From the NCBI GenBank assembly GCA_016710765.1, contig JADJUJ010000003.1:558001-622000 (forward strand): 64,000 nucleotides of DNA, in the 5' to 3' direction. A program made the translations under genes and the position numbers. The DNA comes from Lewinellaceae bacterium. Lineage in GTDB: Bacteria > Bacteroidota > Bacteroidia > Chitinophagales > Saprospiraceae. Below, piece after piece: positions 44,358 to 52,860 of this stretch; the first letter of the stretch is position 1; each line of letters opens with the position of its first letter. Under the pieces are notes generated by a model, which did not search any database, had not been told where the DNA came from, and saw nothing but the letters and a program-made list of their open reading frames with translations.

Positions 44358-44603
44358 TTATTCCAGTTCTTCCAATTCGCCGATTTGACGAAGGTAATCC
44401 AGGGTAATTTGGGCTTCATCCTCATCAATCTGGCTAATGGCTGCACCGACATGCACCAAAACATAGTCGCCAACTTTGGCATCGGGTACCAGGCTAAGGT
44501 TTACCTCGCGGTTGATGCCGCCAAAACTGACCTTCCCGCTGCGGAACGCGGGATCGGCATCGGAAAGCATGGTGATGATTTTACCAGGTATGGCCAAACA
44601 CAT
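44358..44603 (-). CDS. hypC: Hydrogenase assembly chaperone HypC
   Basis: This 81-residue protein begins M-C-L-A-I-P-G-K-I; Cys2, exposed after Met removal, binds the iron precursor and the large subunit. The small OB-like fold continues with V-S-F-G-G-I-N-R-E-V-N-L and V-G-D-Y-V-L-V-H-V-G-A-A-I. Only one HypC/HybG paralogue is present in the window, matching a single hydrogenase. Confidence 0.96.
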   Translation of the reverse strand: MCLAIPGKIITMLSDADPAFRSGKVSFGGINREVNLSLVPDAKVGDYVLVHVGAAISQIDEDEAQITLDYLRQIGELEELE

Positions 44604-44640
44604 AATATAAGGTTTGAGATGGTACAGTTAAATCGTTGAT

Positions 44641-45447
44641 TTATGCTGAAGGCCGGGCTTGCTGAATCCATTGGTACCAGGCTTCCATGCCTGTTCCTAC
44701 GGTGGCAGATACTTCCAGGAATTCCAGTTTTGGATTTACCTGAAGGGCGTAATCACGCAAGGCATTCAGGTCGAATTTCAGATAAGGCAGCAGGTCGATT
44801 TTGTTGATCACACACAAATCGGCGCTGCGGAACATGTCTGGATATTTTATAGGCTTGTCCTCTCCTTCGGTTATGCTGATGACGACAACGCGCTTGCTTT
44901 CGCCCAGATCAAAAAGGGAAGGGCACACCAGGTTGCCTACATTTTCTATCATCACCACGCTGTTTCCTTCGGGTTGGAGCTGTCGGATGGCATCGTGGAC
45001 CATGGAGGCTTCCAGGTGGCAGCCTTTTCCGGTATTGATCTGCACAACAGCGCTTCCGGCGGCAGCAATGCGTTCGGCATCGCGGGAGGTTTGCTGATCA
45101 CCTTCGATAACGGCAAAATTGATTTTACCACCTATATCCGTCAGTGTGCGTTCCAGCAGCGCTGTTTTACCCGAGCCGGGAGAACTCACCAGGTTGAGCG
45201 CCAGAATATCTCGTGCTTCAAAGAAACCGCGGTTCCGTTCGGCCAGCCTGTTGTTTTTATCCAGAATGTCGCGTTCCAGTTCTACCAGCGTTTTGCTGGG
45301 TTCGGGCGCCGTCATGGTTGGCGCTTGTTTTCCCTGCTGTGCGGCGGGAAGATCAAGTTTCAACCCTGTTGGTTTACCCGGTTTCTGGGCGGGTTGGAAG
45401 GCTAGAAGTGTGTGTCCGTTTCCGGAACATCCGCAGGTAGTACACAT
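44641..45447 (-). CDS. hypB: Hydrogenase nickel-insertion GTPase HypB
   Basis: HypB is a SIMIBI-class GTPase that delivers nickel to the hydrogenase large subunit. It has 268 residues: an N-terminal metal motif M-C-T-T-C-G-C (Cys2, Cys5, Cys7), a low-complexity linker, then the P-loop S-S-P-G-S-G-K-T (about 88-95), E-G-D-Q-Q-T-S-R-D, the metal-site G-K-G-C-H-L-E, and the guanine-specificity N-K-I-D. There is no long His-rich nickel-storage stretch. It follows hypA by 24 bp. Confidence 0.97.
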   Translation of the reverse strand: MCTTCGCSGNGHTLLAFQPAQKPGKPTGLKLDLPAAQQGKQAPTMTAPEPSKTLVELERDILDKNNRLAERNRGFFEARDILALNLVSSPGSGKTALLERTLTDIGGKINFAVIEGDQQTSRDAERIAAAGSAVVQINTGKGCHLEASMVHDAIRQLQPEGNSVVMIENVGNLVCPSLFDLGESKRVVVISITEGEDKPIKYPDMFRSADLCVINKIDLLPYLKFDLNALRDYALQVNPKLEFLEVSATVGTGMEAWYQWIQQARPSA

Positions 45448-45471
45448 AAGTATTGGTATTCGATGGTTCAG

Positions 45472-45876
45472 TTAACGAGAATGGGTAGATGCTAATGCGG
45501 GTCCGGGCATTTTGGACTCCGGATTGGCAGTGTCCTCCAAGATTAGGGAGGCGATTTGCAGTTCTTCCCCTGCCAATATTTCAATAAAATGCGATTGGCA
45601 CTTCGGACAGGGGTCGTAAAATTGCGCAATTTGAAATTCCTGCTGACACTCCGTGCACCGGGCTTTTCCAGGGATATGCTCAATATTGAGGACAGCATTT
45701 TCCAAGGGTGTGCGTTCAACTGCTGCCGACCATAAAAAGATAATAGAGTCGGTTTCGATGCCTGCGAGTTCCCCTATTTTAAGGGTGATTTCTTCTATTT
45801 GGTGGCGGTTACCCCGCCGGGCCAGCTCACTGGATGCAGTCTCTATGATGCTGTGAATAATGGACAGTTCATGCAT
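45472..45876 (-). CDS. hypA: Hydrogenase/urease nickel metallochaperone HypA
   Basis: HypA hands nickel to HypB and the hydrogenase. The 134-residue protein starts M-H-E-L-S-I with the nickel-binding His2, and the zinc site has two Cys pairs, C-T-E-C (about 75) and C-P-K-C (about 92). The C-terminus is about 20 residues longer than usual, rich in Pro/Ser/Ala. It is the first gene of the minus-strand hyp operon and diverges from the hydrogenase structural genes across a 171-bp regulatory spacer. Confidence 0.96.
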   Translation of the reverse strand: MHELSIIHSIIETASSELARRGNRHQIEEITLKIGELAGIETDSIIFLWSAAVERTPLENAVLNIEHIPGKARCTECQQEFQIAQFYDPCPKCQSHFIEILAGEELQIASLILEDTANPESKMPGPALASTHSR

Positions 45877-45932
45877 GAGGGTCTCCTTTGTTTTTGCACT
45901 TTCAAAATTCCAGGGTTTGGGCAGGGATGTAT

Positions 45933-45968
45933 ATGATCAGGATCATGTAAAAAGTTGATACTGATCAG
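45933..45968 (+). promoter_or_regulatory. Two CRP/FNR-type operator dyads between hypA and the hydrogenase genes
   Basis: ATGAT-CAGG-ATCAT (45933-45946) is a perfect dyad, and TTGAT-ACTG-ATCAG (45955-45968) matches the TTGAT-N4-ATCAA core of FNR/CRP-family sites at nine of ten positions. Their centres (45939.5 and 45961.5) are exactly 22 bp apart, two helical turns, on the same face of the DNA. The second site would be centred at about -41.5 if transcription starts near 46003, which fits the -7 box that follows. Confidence 0.6.
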
Positions 45969-45991
45969 GAAAGGAGTGCTAAGGGTGCTTT

Positions 45992-45999
45992 TAACTTTA
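45992..45999 (+). promoter_or_regulatory. -7 promoter box of the hydrogenase structural operon
   Basis: TAACTTTA matches TAnnTTTG at all but the last position. It lies 49 bp before the small-subunit ATG and 24 bp after the proximal CRP/FNR-type dyad, as expected for class II activation. Confidence 0.45.
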
Positions 46000-46047
46000 C
46001 GAACATTTCAATTTTTAGTATCATTTTATTTTTAAACCTGATGCCCT

Positions 46048-47162
46048 ATGTCACAACGTAACGAACGACCCAGTTACTACGAAGAACTCCGGCAGCGCGG
46101 TTATTCTCGCCGCGACTTTATGAAATTCTGTGCCACAGTTGCCGCTTACCTTGGATTGGAAGCGGGGGGTGTGGCGCAGGTGGCCAGGGCACTGGAAACA
46201 AAAGCCAGGATGCCGGTCCTTTGGATGCACTTTCAGGAATGTACCTGCTGCAGTGAAAGTTTCATTCGTTCTTCCCACCCCATCGTAGCCGATATTCTCC
46301 TGGATAAGTTGTCCCTTGATTACACCGAAACCCTGATGGCTGCTTCCGGCCATCAGGCTGAAAAGTGTTTGCAGGATACCATGGAAAATACAAAGGCGAA
46401 TACGTGTTGTGCGTCGAAGGCTCCGTTCCTACGGAGGCCGAAGGCGTTTACTGCATGATTGGCGGCCGTACGTCACTTGATATTCTCAAGGAGGTATCCG
46501 CCAACGCAAAAGCCGTCATCGCCTGGGGATCATGTGCTTCCAACGGCTGTGTACAATCGGCAAAGCCTAACCCAACGGGCGCCACGCCTATTCACAAATT
46601 GCTGAAAGGAGTGCCGTTGATTAAGGTGCCGGGCTGTCCGCCCATTGGCGAAGTCATGGCAGGTGTGCTGGTACACATCATCACCTTTGGCACGCTGCCC
46701 GAACTCGATGGCATCGGCAGGCCCAAAGCCTTTTATTCCAAACGGGTACACGATACCTGCTACCGCCGTCCGTTCTACGATGCCGGTTTGTTTGTTGAAA
46801 CCTTCGACGATGACAATGCCAAAAAAGGCTATTGCCTGTACAAAGTTGGGTGCAAAGGCCCAACCACCTACAACGCTTGCGCGGTGACCAAATGGAACAA
46901 CGGAACGAGTTATCCTATCCAGTCGGGCCACGGATGCTTCGGCTGTTCGGAAGAAAATTATTGGGATGCCGGGGCTTTGTATCTGCGCAACCAACCTTTC
47001 CCGGGCTTTGGTATCGAATCGGATGCCGATAAGGTCGGCGTAGGTGCGGCCATCGCAACCGGTGTAGGCCTTGCTGCGCATGCTGTTATGACCAATATCC
47101 GCAAATCGAAGATCATCAATGAATTGATTAAGGAAGGGAAGGAGTCGGAGAAAGATCTTTGA
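46048..47162 (+). CDS. hyaA: [NiFe]-hydrogenase small subunit, oxygen-tolerant type (one-base frameshift)
   Basis: This is the electron-transfer subunit with three iron-sulfur clusters, exported folded with the large subunit by Tat (S-R-R-D-F-M-K, residues 20-26). The proximal-cluster motif is E-C-T-C-C-S-E-S (Cys65, Cys67, Cys68) and later G-S-C-A-S-N-G-C-V-Q. The two extra cysteines (middle of C-T-C-C, and the Cys after S-N-G) are those that form the [4Fe-3S] cluster of oxygen-tolerant group 1d enzymes. Further ligands lie in G-C-P-P, H-D-T-C, G-C-K-G, C-F-G-C-S-E. A C-terminal TM (about 340-360) anchors it. One A is missing in the run at 46385-46388 (GGAAAATACAAAGG), which ends the first frame at 46458; the second frame continues K-Y-K-G-E-Y-V-L-C-V-E-G. 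Confidence 0.94.
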
Positions 47163-47181
47163 TGGGGAGAAGAAGGAGGAG

Positions 47182-47280
47182 GAGAAGTTGAGATGGAGGA
47201 GATGGAGGAGAAGTTGAGATGGAGGAGATGGAGGAGAAGTTGAGATGGAGGAGATGGAGGAGATGGAGGAGATGGAGGAG
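47182..47280 (+). repeat. Polypurine tandem repeats between the hydrogenase subunit genes
   Basis: Three head-to-tail copies of a 26-bp purine-rich unit (GAGAAGTTGAGATGGAGGAG plus ATGGAG; 47182, 47208, 47234) are followed by shortened 9-bp GAGATGGAG units. The whole small-to-large spacer (47163-47345) is almost pure A/G on this strand and non-coding. It is unusual inside an operon that should be tightly coupled. Confidence 0.85.
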
Positions 47281-47345
47281 AGAGGGCTGGATATCGCCAG
47301 CTGCTTTTAACATCAATTGAATTCAAGATTTTAAACTCTATTCTT

Positions 47346-49059
47346 ATGAGCGAACGTATTGTTGTCGATCCCGTAACCCGCATTGAGGGTCACCTCCGCG
47401 TAGAAGCGGACATTCAGGATGGCAAGATAGTCGATGCCTTTTCTTCCGGCACCATGGTGCGCGGTATTGAGAAAATCCTTCGCGGCCGCGACCCACGCGA
47501 CGCTTGGGCATTTGTGGGCCGTGTTTGTGGGGTTTGTACTTCTGTGCACTCCCTGGCCTCTGTTCGCTCTGTAGAGGATGCCCTGGATATTGTTATTCCG
47601 CCCAATGCAGAAATGGTGCGCAATATTATGTTCTGCACACAGTATATGCACGACCACGTGGTGCATTTTTACCACCTGCATGCACTCGATTGGGTGGATG
47701 TAGTTAGCGCGCTGAAAGCCGACCCTAAAGCCACTTCCGAAATTGCACAAAGCATTTCCAACTGGCCCAAAGCTCGCCAGGTTATTTTTCTGATTTACAA
47801 AAACGCCTGACCAAGTTTGTTGAAAGCGGTCAGCTGGGCATTTTTGCCAACGGCTATTGGGGGCACCCTGCGTATAAACTTCCACCGGAGGTGAATTTGA
47901 TTGGGGTAGCGCACTACCTGGAGGCTTTGGAATGGCAAAAGGAAATTGTAAAAATTCACGCCATTTTTGGCGGTAAAACCCACACCCCAACTTCCTGGTG
48001 GGTGGTATGGCCTGCAGTATTGGTATCGACGATGTCAGCGCCATTAATGCCGAGCGACTCGCCTATGTGGAGCAGTTGCTGCACGATGCCAAGGAATTTG
48101 TGACACAGGTTTATATTCCTGATTTGCTGGCGATTGCCCCGTATTACCTCGATTGGGGCGCTATTGGCGGCGGTTTGGGCAATTACCTTGCATATGGCGA
48201 CTTGCCTACCAATGGATACCGGGATCCAAGTTCTTACAAGTTCCCAGCAGGTGCAATTTTAGATAAGGACCTCAGCAAGGTGTACGAAGTTGACCTGCGT
48301 GCAGATGCCGAAATTCAGGAGTTCATAGACCACTCCTGGTACGAATACCCCGCGAACACCAAGGGTTTGCACCCCTGGAAAGGTGAAACCGAGATCAAGT
48401 ATTCCGGTCCGAAACCACCGTTTGAGCACCTGGATACCACCCAAAAATACAGTTACCTGAAAACGCCACGGTGGAAAGGCCATGCTATGGAGGTGGGTCC
48501 GCTCGCCCGCGTGCTGGTAGGTTATGCCAGCGGCCGCGAGGATTACAAAGCAGTGGTAGACAGCACCCTGGCCAAACTCGGTGTACCCGCTACCGCTTTG
48601 TTCTCCACGCTTGGCCGTACGGCTGCCCGTGGATTGGAATCCATTCTGATTGCCGATTGGGGGCTTGAGTTTTACGACCAACTGATCACCAACATCAAAA
48701 ATGGCGATACCAGGATGGCCACCATGGATAAGTTTCAGCCCGAAAAATGGCCGGATAAAGCGCAAGGCGTAGGCCATACTGAAGCGCCGCGTGGCGCCCT
48801 GGGCCACTGGATTGTAATAGAGGACCAAAAAATAGCCAACTACCAATTGGTGGTACCCACAACCTGGAACGCTTCCCCACGGGATGGCAATGGCCAATTG
48901 TCGGCTTATGAATCGGCGCTGTTGGACACCCCGGTGGCCGATGTTAACCAACCCGTCGAGATTCTGCGGACCATTCACTCCTTCGACCCCTGCCTGGCCT
49001 GTGCCGTGCACCTGTACGATTCGGAAGGAAAGCAGGTCAGCCGGACCAGGGTAGTTTGA
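47346..49059 (+). CDS. hyaB: [NiFe]-hydrogenase large subunit (two one-base frameshifts)
   Basis: This is the catalytic subunit holding the Ni-Fe(CN)2CO centre; it oxidises H2 on the periplasmic side. The L1 motif G-R-V-C-G-V-C-T-S-V-H (Cys61, Cys64) and the C-terminal L2 motif D-P-C-L-A-C-A-V-H are both present, and 14 residues follow the His, the peptide removed by the maturation protease. R-I-E-G-H-L near the start is also diagnostic. One A is missing at 47769-47771 (CCCAAAGCTCG), ending frame one at 47810, and one C at 47979-47981 (AAAACCCACACC); between them the protein reads T-K-F-V-E-S-G-Q-L-G-I-F-A-N-G-Y-W-G, then V-G-G-M-A-C-S-I-G. Reconstructed length is about 572 residues. Confidence 0.94.
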
Positions 49060-49081
49060 AAAAATATTCAAAAAAATGATT

Positions 49082-49117
49082 GGGGTTTGGGCGATCCTTT
49101 TCCAAGGCTCAAACCCC
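49082..49117 (+). other. Stem-loop between large subunit and cytochrome b genes
   Basis: GGGGTTTG (49082-49089) pairs with CAAACCCC (49110-49117) around a GC-containing loop, without a following T-run. It could stabilise or process the mRNA within the operon; it does not look like a strong terminator. Confidence 0.45.
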
Positions 49118-49136
49118 ACTTTAAAAATGCTACATT

Positions 49137-49889
49137 ATGGCAACCCAACTTCTTCGCCGGGTATTTGTGTGGGAACTTCCGGTGCGCCTGTACCACTGGA
49201 TCAATGCCCTGGCCATTGTCAGCCTTTGTATCACCGGGTACATGATCGGCAAGCCACCGGCCATACAGTTTGGTGGCGAAGCCTACGAGCGTTACTGGTT
49301 TGGGTGGATTCGCTACATCCATTTTGTCTCGGCATATATTTTCTTTTTCAATTTTTTGATCCGGATTTACTGGGGCTTTGTAGGGAACAAATACGCCAAC
49401 TGGCGCAATTTCATCCCCACCAATAAAAAATATTTCAAGGACATGTGGATGGTGTTGAAGTACGACATTTTCCAGTTCAACAAAGGCGACCACATGGACG
49501 TAGGGCACAATGCCCTGGCGGGGTTCATTTACTTTTTAACGTTCATTGCTTTCGCCGTTCAGGCCATTACCGGTTTTGGGCTCTACGAGGCCATGAGCGG
49601 ATTCTGGTTCACCAAACTTTTTGCATGGGTGCCGGTAGTTTTTGGTGGTGATTCCGGCGTGCGGAACCTGCACCATATCTTTATGTGGTTCTTCATCCTA
49701 TTTGCCATGGTACACATTTACCTCGTATTCTTCCACGATTATGTAGAGGGCCGGGGGGAAATCTCTTCCATGGGTGGCGGCTGGAAATTTATCGAAGAGG
49801 AAGCGTTTGAAAAAGAGATGATGAAGGAAAAAAAAGCAAAGAAGGAATCCACTTCAACCAAATCCCCAAAGACACCCGCTAAGCCCTGA
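49137..49889 (+). CDS. hyaC: Ni/Fe-hydrogenase b-type cytochrome subunit
   Basis: This di-heme membrane cytochrome passes electrons from the small subunit to the quinone pool. The 250 residues contain four TM helices with the haem-ligand histidines expected for the family (L-Y-H-W-I-N in helix 1, Y-I-H-F in helix 2, N-L-H-H-I-F-M-W and M-V-H-I-Y in later helices) and the motif W-E-L-P-V-R. The tail (last about 40 residues) is highly charged and Lys-rich. It follows the large subunit by 77 bp and precedes the protease by 6 bp. Confidence 0.94.
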   Translation: MATQLLRRVFVWELPVRLYHWINALAIVSLCITGYMIGKPPAIQFGGEAYERYWFGWIRYIHFVSAYIFFFNFLIRIYWGFVGNKYANWRNFIPTNKKYFKDMWMVLKYDIFQFNKGDHMDVGHNALAGFIYFLTFIAFAVQAITGFGLYEAMSGFWFTKLFAWVPVVFGGDSGVRNLHHIFMWFFILFAMVHIYLVFFHDYVEGRGEISSMGGGWKFIEEEAFEKEMMKEKKAKKESTSTKSPKTPAKP

Positions 49890-49895
49890 CCCATT

Positions 49896-50387
49896 ATGAA
49901 AAACAAAGTCTTGTTACTTGGAATCGGAAATTACCTCATGGGCGACGAAGGCTTGGGGGTGTACATCGCCAATCGCCTGACCACCCATCCGCTCCCAGAA
50001 GGTGTAGCCGTGTTGGATGGCGGCACCAGCGGATTGCACATGATGGGTCTTATGGAGCAATACCCCGTAGTGATCATGGCCGACGCAACCTTAGACGGCC
50101 AGCCTGCCGGTACGATTCAACTGTTGGAACCGCGTTTTTCAAGCGATTTTCCCAGGGCAATGAGTACCCATGATTTGGGACTGCGGGATGTGATCGATGG
50201 TTTGACCATTATGGGCCGACTGCCTAAAATTTACTTGTACGTCGTATCGGTAGAAGAAGTGCAACCCATGACAATTGGGTTGACGCAAGCGGTCCAGGCT
50301 GCGGCAGATAAAATAATTGATGACATCCTTTTTCAAATAAAAAACAATACTTTAGCAGCCGAACCATCGGTTTCTTCTGTCCTTTAA
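49896..50387 (+). CDS. hyaD: Hydrogenase maturation protease (HyaD/HybD family)
   Basis: This endopeptidase removes the C-terminal peptide of the large subunit after nickel insertion. It has 163 residues with the family motifs L-G-I-G-N-Y-L-M-G-D-E-G-L-G-V (Glu/Asp nickel ligand at about 18), D-G-G-T-S-G-L, the central Asp in M-A-D-A and S-T-H-D-L-G-L with the His ligand. The C-terminus has a short unconserved extension. The position directly behind the cytochrome gene is typical for group 1 hydrogenase operons. Confidence 0.94.
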   Translation: MKNKVLLLGIGNYLMGDEGLGVYIANRLTTHPLPEGVAVLDGGTSGLHMMGLMEQYPVVIMADATLDGQPAGTIQLLEPRFSSDFPRAMSTHDLGLRDVIDGLTIMGRLPKIYLYVVSVEEVQPMTIGLTQAVQAAADKIIDDILFQIKNNTLAAEPSVSSVL

Positions 50388-50434
50388 CCCGCTGAATAAG
50401 CCTTTTTTTGAAATTATAGCCCAATTTAAACATT

Positions 50435-51031
50435 ATGGTACCCGAATTTTTAGTGCAATTGCGCGATTTCATCAGTCAACCCTGGCCCTGGTGGGTAGGG
50501 GGGCTAATGATCTCCCTGATTATGTTTCTCCTGCTTTGGTTTGGGAAAAACTTTGGTATGTCGGAGAACTTTCGCGTCATGTGTGCCGCCGATGGCGCCG
50601 ATGAAACGAACGATTTTTTCAACATCAACTGGCGTGAGCAAGAGTGGAACCTGTTGGTAGCCATGGGCGCTGTTTTTGGCGGCTACATGGCTTCCCATTA
50701 CTTTGCTTCTCCGGATGGAGAGGTGGCCCACGTTTCTGCAGCTACCGTAGAAAGCCTGCGCCAACTTGGCTTAGCTTTTGCAGAAGATAAAGTGCCGCTG
50801 GTACCAGATTGGTACAGTTGGACCTCGATATTTAGTCTGCGTGGATTAATCTTTATTGTAGGTGGCGGTTTTCTGGTAGGCTTTGGCGCCCGTTACGCCG
50901 GCGGCTGTACCTCCGGGCATGCCATCAGTGGTCTTTCCGCATTGGAACTCCCTTCCCTCGTTTCTGTGATCGGTTTTTTCGCTGGCGGACTTACAATGAC
51001 CTACCTTATTTTCCCACTCTTGTTCAAATAA
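50435..51031 (+). CDS. YeeE/YedE-family half-transporter, first unit
   Basis: This 198-residue membrane protein has about four TM helices. The signature F-G-A-R-Y-A-G-G-C-T-S-G-H-A-I-S-G (about 151-167) contains the Cys conserved in YeeE/YedE thiosulfate/sulfur-compound permeases. It is the longer partner of a split pair with the next gene. A 47-bp gap separates it from the hydrogenase protease gene on the same strand, so it may be co-transcribed. Confidence 0.85.
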   Translation: MVPEFLVQLRDFISQPWPWWVGGLMISLIMFLLLWFGKNFGMSENFRVMCAADGADETNDFFNINWREQEWNLLVAMGAVFGGYMASHYFASPDGEVAHVSAATVESLRQLGLAFAEDKVPLVPDWYSWTSIFSLRGLIFIVGGGFLVGFGARYAGGCTSGHAISGLSALELPSLVSVIGFFAGGLTMTYLIFPLLFK

Positions 51032-51126
51032 TTAAGGAGCCCGGAAGTTCAGGCCTGGTCGGATAATCCTCCCCAACTCCTCTATCTCCTCTCCTCCACT
51101 CTCCTCTCTAAAACTCCGTTCTCACC

Positions 51127-51540
51127 ATGCGAATGTCTCGCTATATTTTCGTAGGAATTTTGCTCGGATTTACCCTGTATAAGACAGAAGCCGTGTCGTT
51201 TTTCCGAATTTTTGAAATGTTCCACTTCCAGGCTTTCCACATGTACGGCATCATTGGCACATCTGTGGTATTAGGCATGGGCATTATTTACCTGATCAAA
51301 CACTTCCACATAAAATCAACGGATGGTCAGGAAATTGTTATCAATCCCAAAGCGAAAACCTACAGGCGCTATATCATCGGCGGTTTTATTTTCGGACTGG
51401 GCTGGGCCCTGGCTGGTATTTGCCCGGCGCCGATGTTTATCCTGCTGGGTTCTGGATACACCGTACTGATTCTTTTCCTGGCATCGGCTATGCTGGGCAC
51501 CTACATGTACGGGGTATTGCGCAAGCGATTGCCGCATTGA
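51127..51540 (+). CDS. YeeE/YedE-family half-transporter, second unit
   Basis: This 137-residue membrane protein has four TM helices and carries the second family motif, G-L-G-W-A-L-A-G-I-C-P-A-P-M-F (about 94-108), whose Cys complements the G-G-C-T-S-G-H of the first unit. The two halves together correspond to one full-length YeeE/YedE protein. The 95-bp spacer between them is pyrimidine-rich (CTCCTCTATCTCCTCTCC), the complement of the polypurine repeats elsewhere in the window. Confidence 0.85.
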   Translation: MRMSRYIFVGILLGFTLYKTEAVSFFRIFEMFHFQAFHMYGIIGTSVVLGMGIIYLIKHFHIKSTDGQEIVINPKAKTYRRYIIGGFIFGLGWALAGICPAPMFILLGSGYTVLILFLASAMLGTYMYGVLRKRLPH

Positions 51541-51622
51541 TCTGATTTAGGGGAATATGCCCTAATTCGGTATTTTTGAGCCAGTTGATTCCCACAACCT
51601 GGCACAGCGCAAGGCTTTTCTA

Positions 51623-51678
51623 CAAAGAACATCGAACCTTTACATTGATTATAGTGAGGTTGGATGTTCTTTTTTTTG
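51623..51678. terminator. Terminator between YeeE/YedE pair and glycosyltransferase
   Basis: AAGAACATC-G-AACCT and AGGTT-G-GATGTTCTT form a 14-pair stem with one internal mismatch and a 17-base loop, followed by eight T residues. It lies between convergent genes. Confidence 0.75.
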
Positions 51679-51744
51679 AGCATGCAAAACCTTCTCCTGC
51701 CGGCAGCGACCCACCCCAAAACAAAAGATTTCACCAACAACTGC

Positions 51745-52860
51745 CTACAGGCCAGGCTTCAATAAAACACTGGCCAGGTTTCCCCAGGAGAACCTGGTCT
51801 TTTCTTTTTGCACGCCTTCGTGCAAAGCCAACGCGCGGTTGTTGTTGAAAAAGTCAAGCATGGCTTCGGCTATGGCCCCGGGTGTTGGATCCACTACGTA
51901 TCCCGAGACACCATCGGTGACGATTTCAGCCAACCCGCCCACGCGGGTAACCACCATGGGTTTTTCAAAATGGTAGGCGATTTGCGAGATGCCGCTTTGG
52001 GTGGCCGTTTTATAGGGCTGTACCACCAGGTCGGCTGCGCCGAAGTACCAACGCACTTCGTCGTTTGGAATAAAATCGGTGAACAGGTGTACGCGGTCCC
52101 GCAGTCCGGCTTTTTCAATAATGGTTGCATAGGGCTCCCAGCTTTCGTAGCATTCGCCGGCTACGATGGCATGCACTGTGGGTGTTTGGGCCAGAGCTTC
52201 CAACAGCAGGTCGAGGCCTTTGTAGGCGCGGATAAAACCAAAGAACAGCACCAACGGGGTGTTTGGTGGTAAATTGAGTTTTGTCCGGCACTCGCTTTGT
52301 GCGGCTGCAACGCCGTAAATATCGTAAACAGGGTGGGGGGCCATCCGCACAGATTTCTTGCTAAAGGTGCGGATATCATCGGCGACCGAAGCGGACATGA
52401 CTACAAATTCATCGCATCCAGCGATAAAATAGCGGGAAAAAAGCCGGTCGCCGGGCCTTTTTTCGTGCGGTATCATGTTGTCGACCAGCGCGACACTCCG
52501 GAATTTCTTTCTGGCAAAAAAGCGCGCCTTGATCAATACCGTTCCCAGACTTGGCCCCATAAAGGGCAGCCAATACCGGGTGATGACAAGGTCGGGTTTT
52601 TCCCGGGCAATGGCGATACCGGTGCGTACCCAGCTCAAAGGGTTAATGGAGTTGAGCATCGTCCGGATACGGAGCCCGGTAGGAGCGGGATCGTTGGTAT
52701 ACTGCGTTTTTCCCGGAAAAAGGAAGCCCGGGTACTGGAGCGAAAAGGAAAAGATCACTACTTCGTGCCCCTGATCCTGCAGTTCCTGCGCCAGCCGTTC
52801 GGAAGAGGCTGCAATGCCGCCGCGCAGCGGGTGGGCAGGGGAGAGGAGGACGATTTTCAT
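51745..52860 (-). CDS. Glycosyltransferase, GT4 family (group 1)
   Basis: This cytosolic retaining glycosyltransferase is probably for surface polysaccharide or glycolipid. The 371 residues start M-K-I-V-L-L-S-P-A-H-P-L-R-G-G-I-A-A-S, with the N-terminal glycine-rich acceptor loop, and carry the C-terminal nucleotide-sugar region V-L-F-F-G-F-I-R-A-Y-K-G-L-D-L-L and the E-x7-E-like block P-M-V-V-T-R-V-G-G-L-A-E-I-V. The long upstream extension of this frame (to 53433) is antisense-like read-through of the next gene and was discarded. The ATG overlaps the stop of the GT2 gene (ATGA), so translation is coupled. Confidence 0.92.
   Translation of the reverse strand: MKIVLLSPAHPLRGGIAASSERLAQELQDQGHEVVIFSFSLQYPGFLFPGKTQYTNDPAPTGLRIRTMLNSINPLSWVRTGIAIAREKPDLVITRYWLPFMGPSLGTVLIKARFFARKKFRSVALVDNMIPHEKRPGDRLFSRYFIAGCDEFVVMSASVADDIRTFSKKSVRMAPHPVYDIYGVAAAQSECRTKLNLPPNTPLVLFFGFIRAYKGLDLLLEALAQTPTVHAIVAGECYESWEPYATIIEKAGLRDRVHLFTDFIPNDEVRWYFGAADLVVQPYKTATQSGISQIAYHFEKPMVVTRVGGLAEIVTDGVSGYVVDPTPGAIAEAMLDFFNNNRALALHEGVQKEKTRFSWGNLASVLLKPGL

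Noticed and set aside
47128..47383. Minus-strand frames rich in Leu-His-Leu-Leu repeats across the polypurine spacer
   Set aside because: They only translate the tandem repeat.
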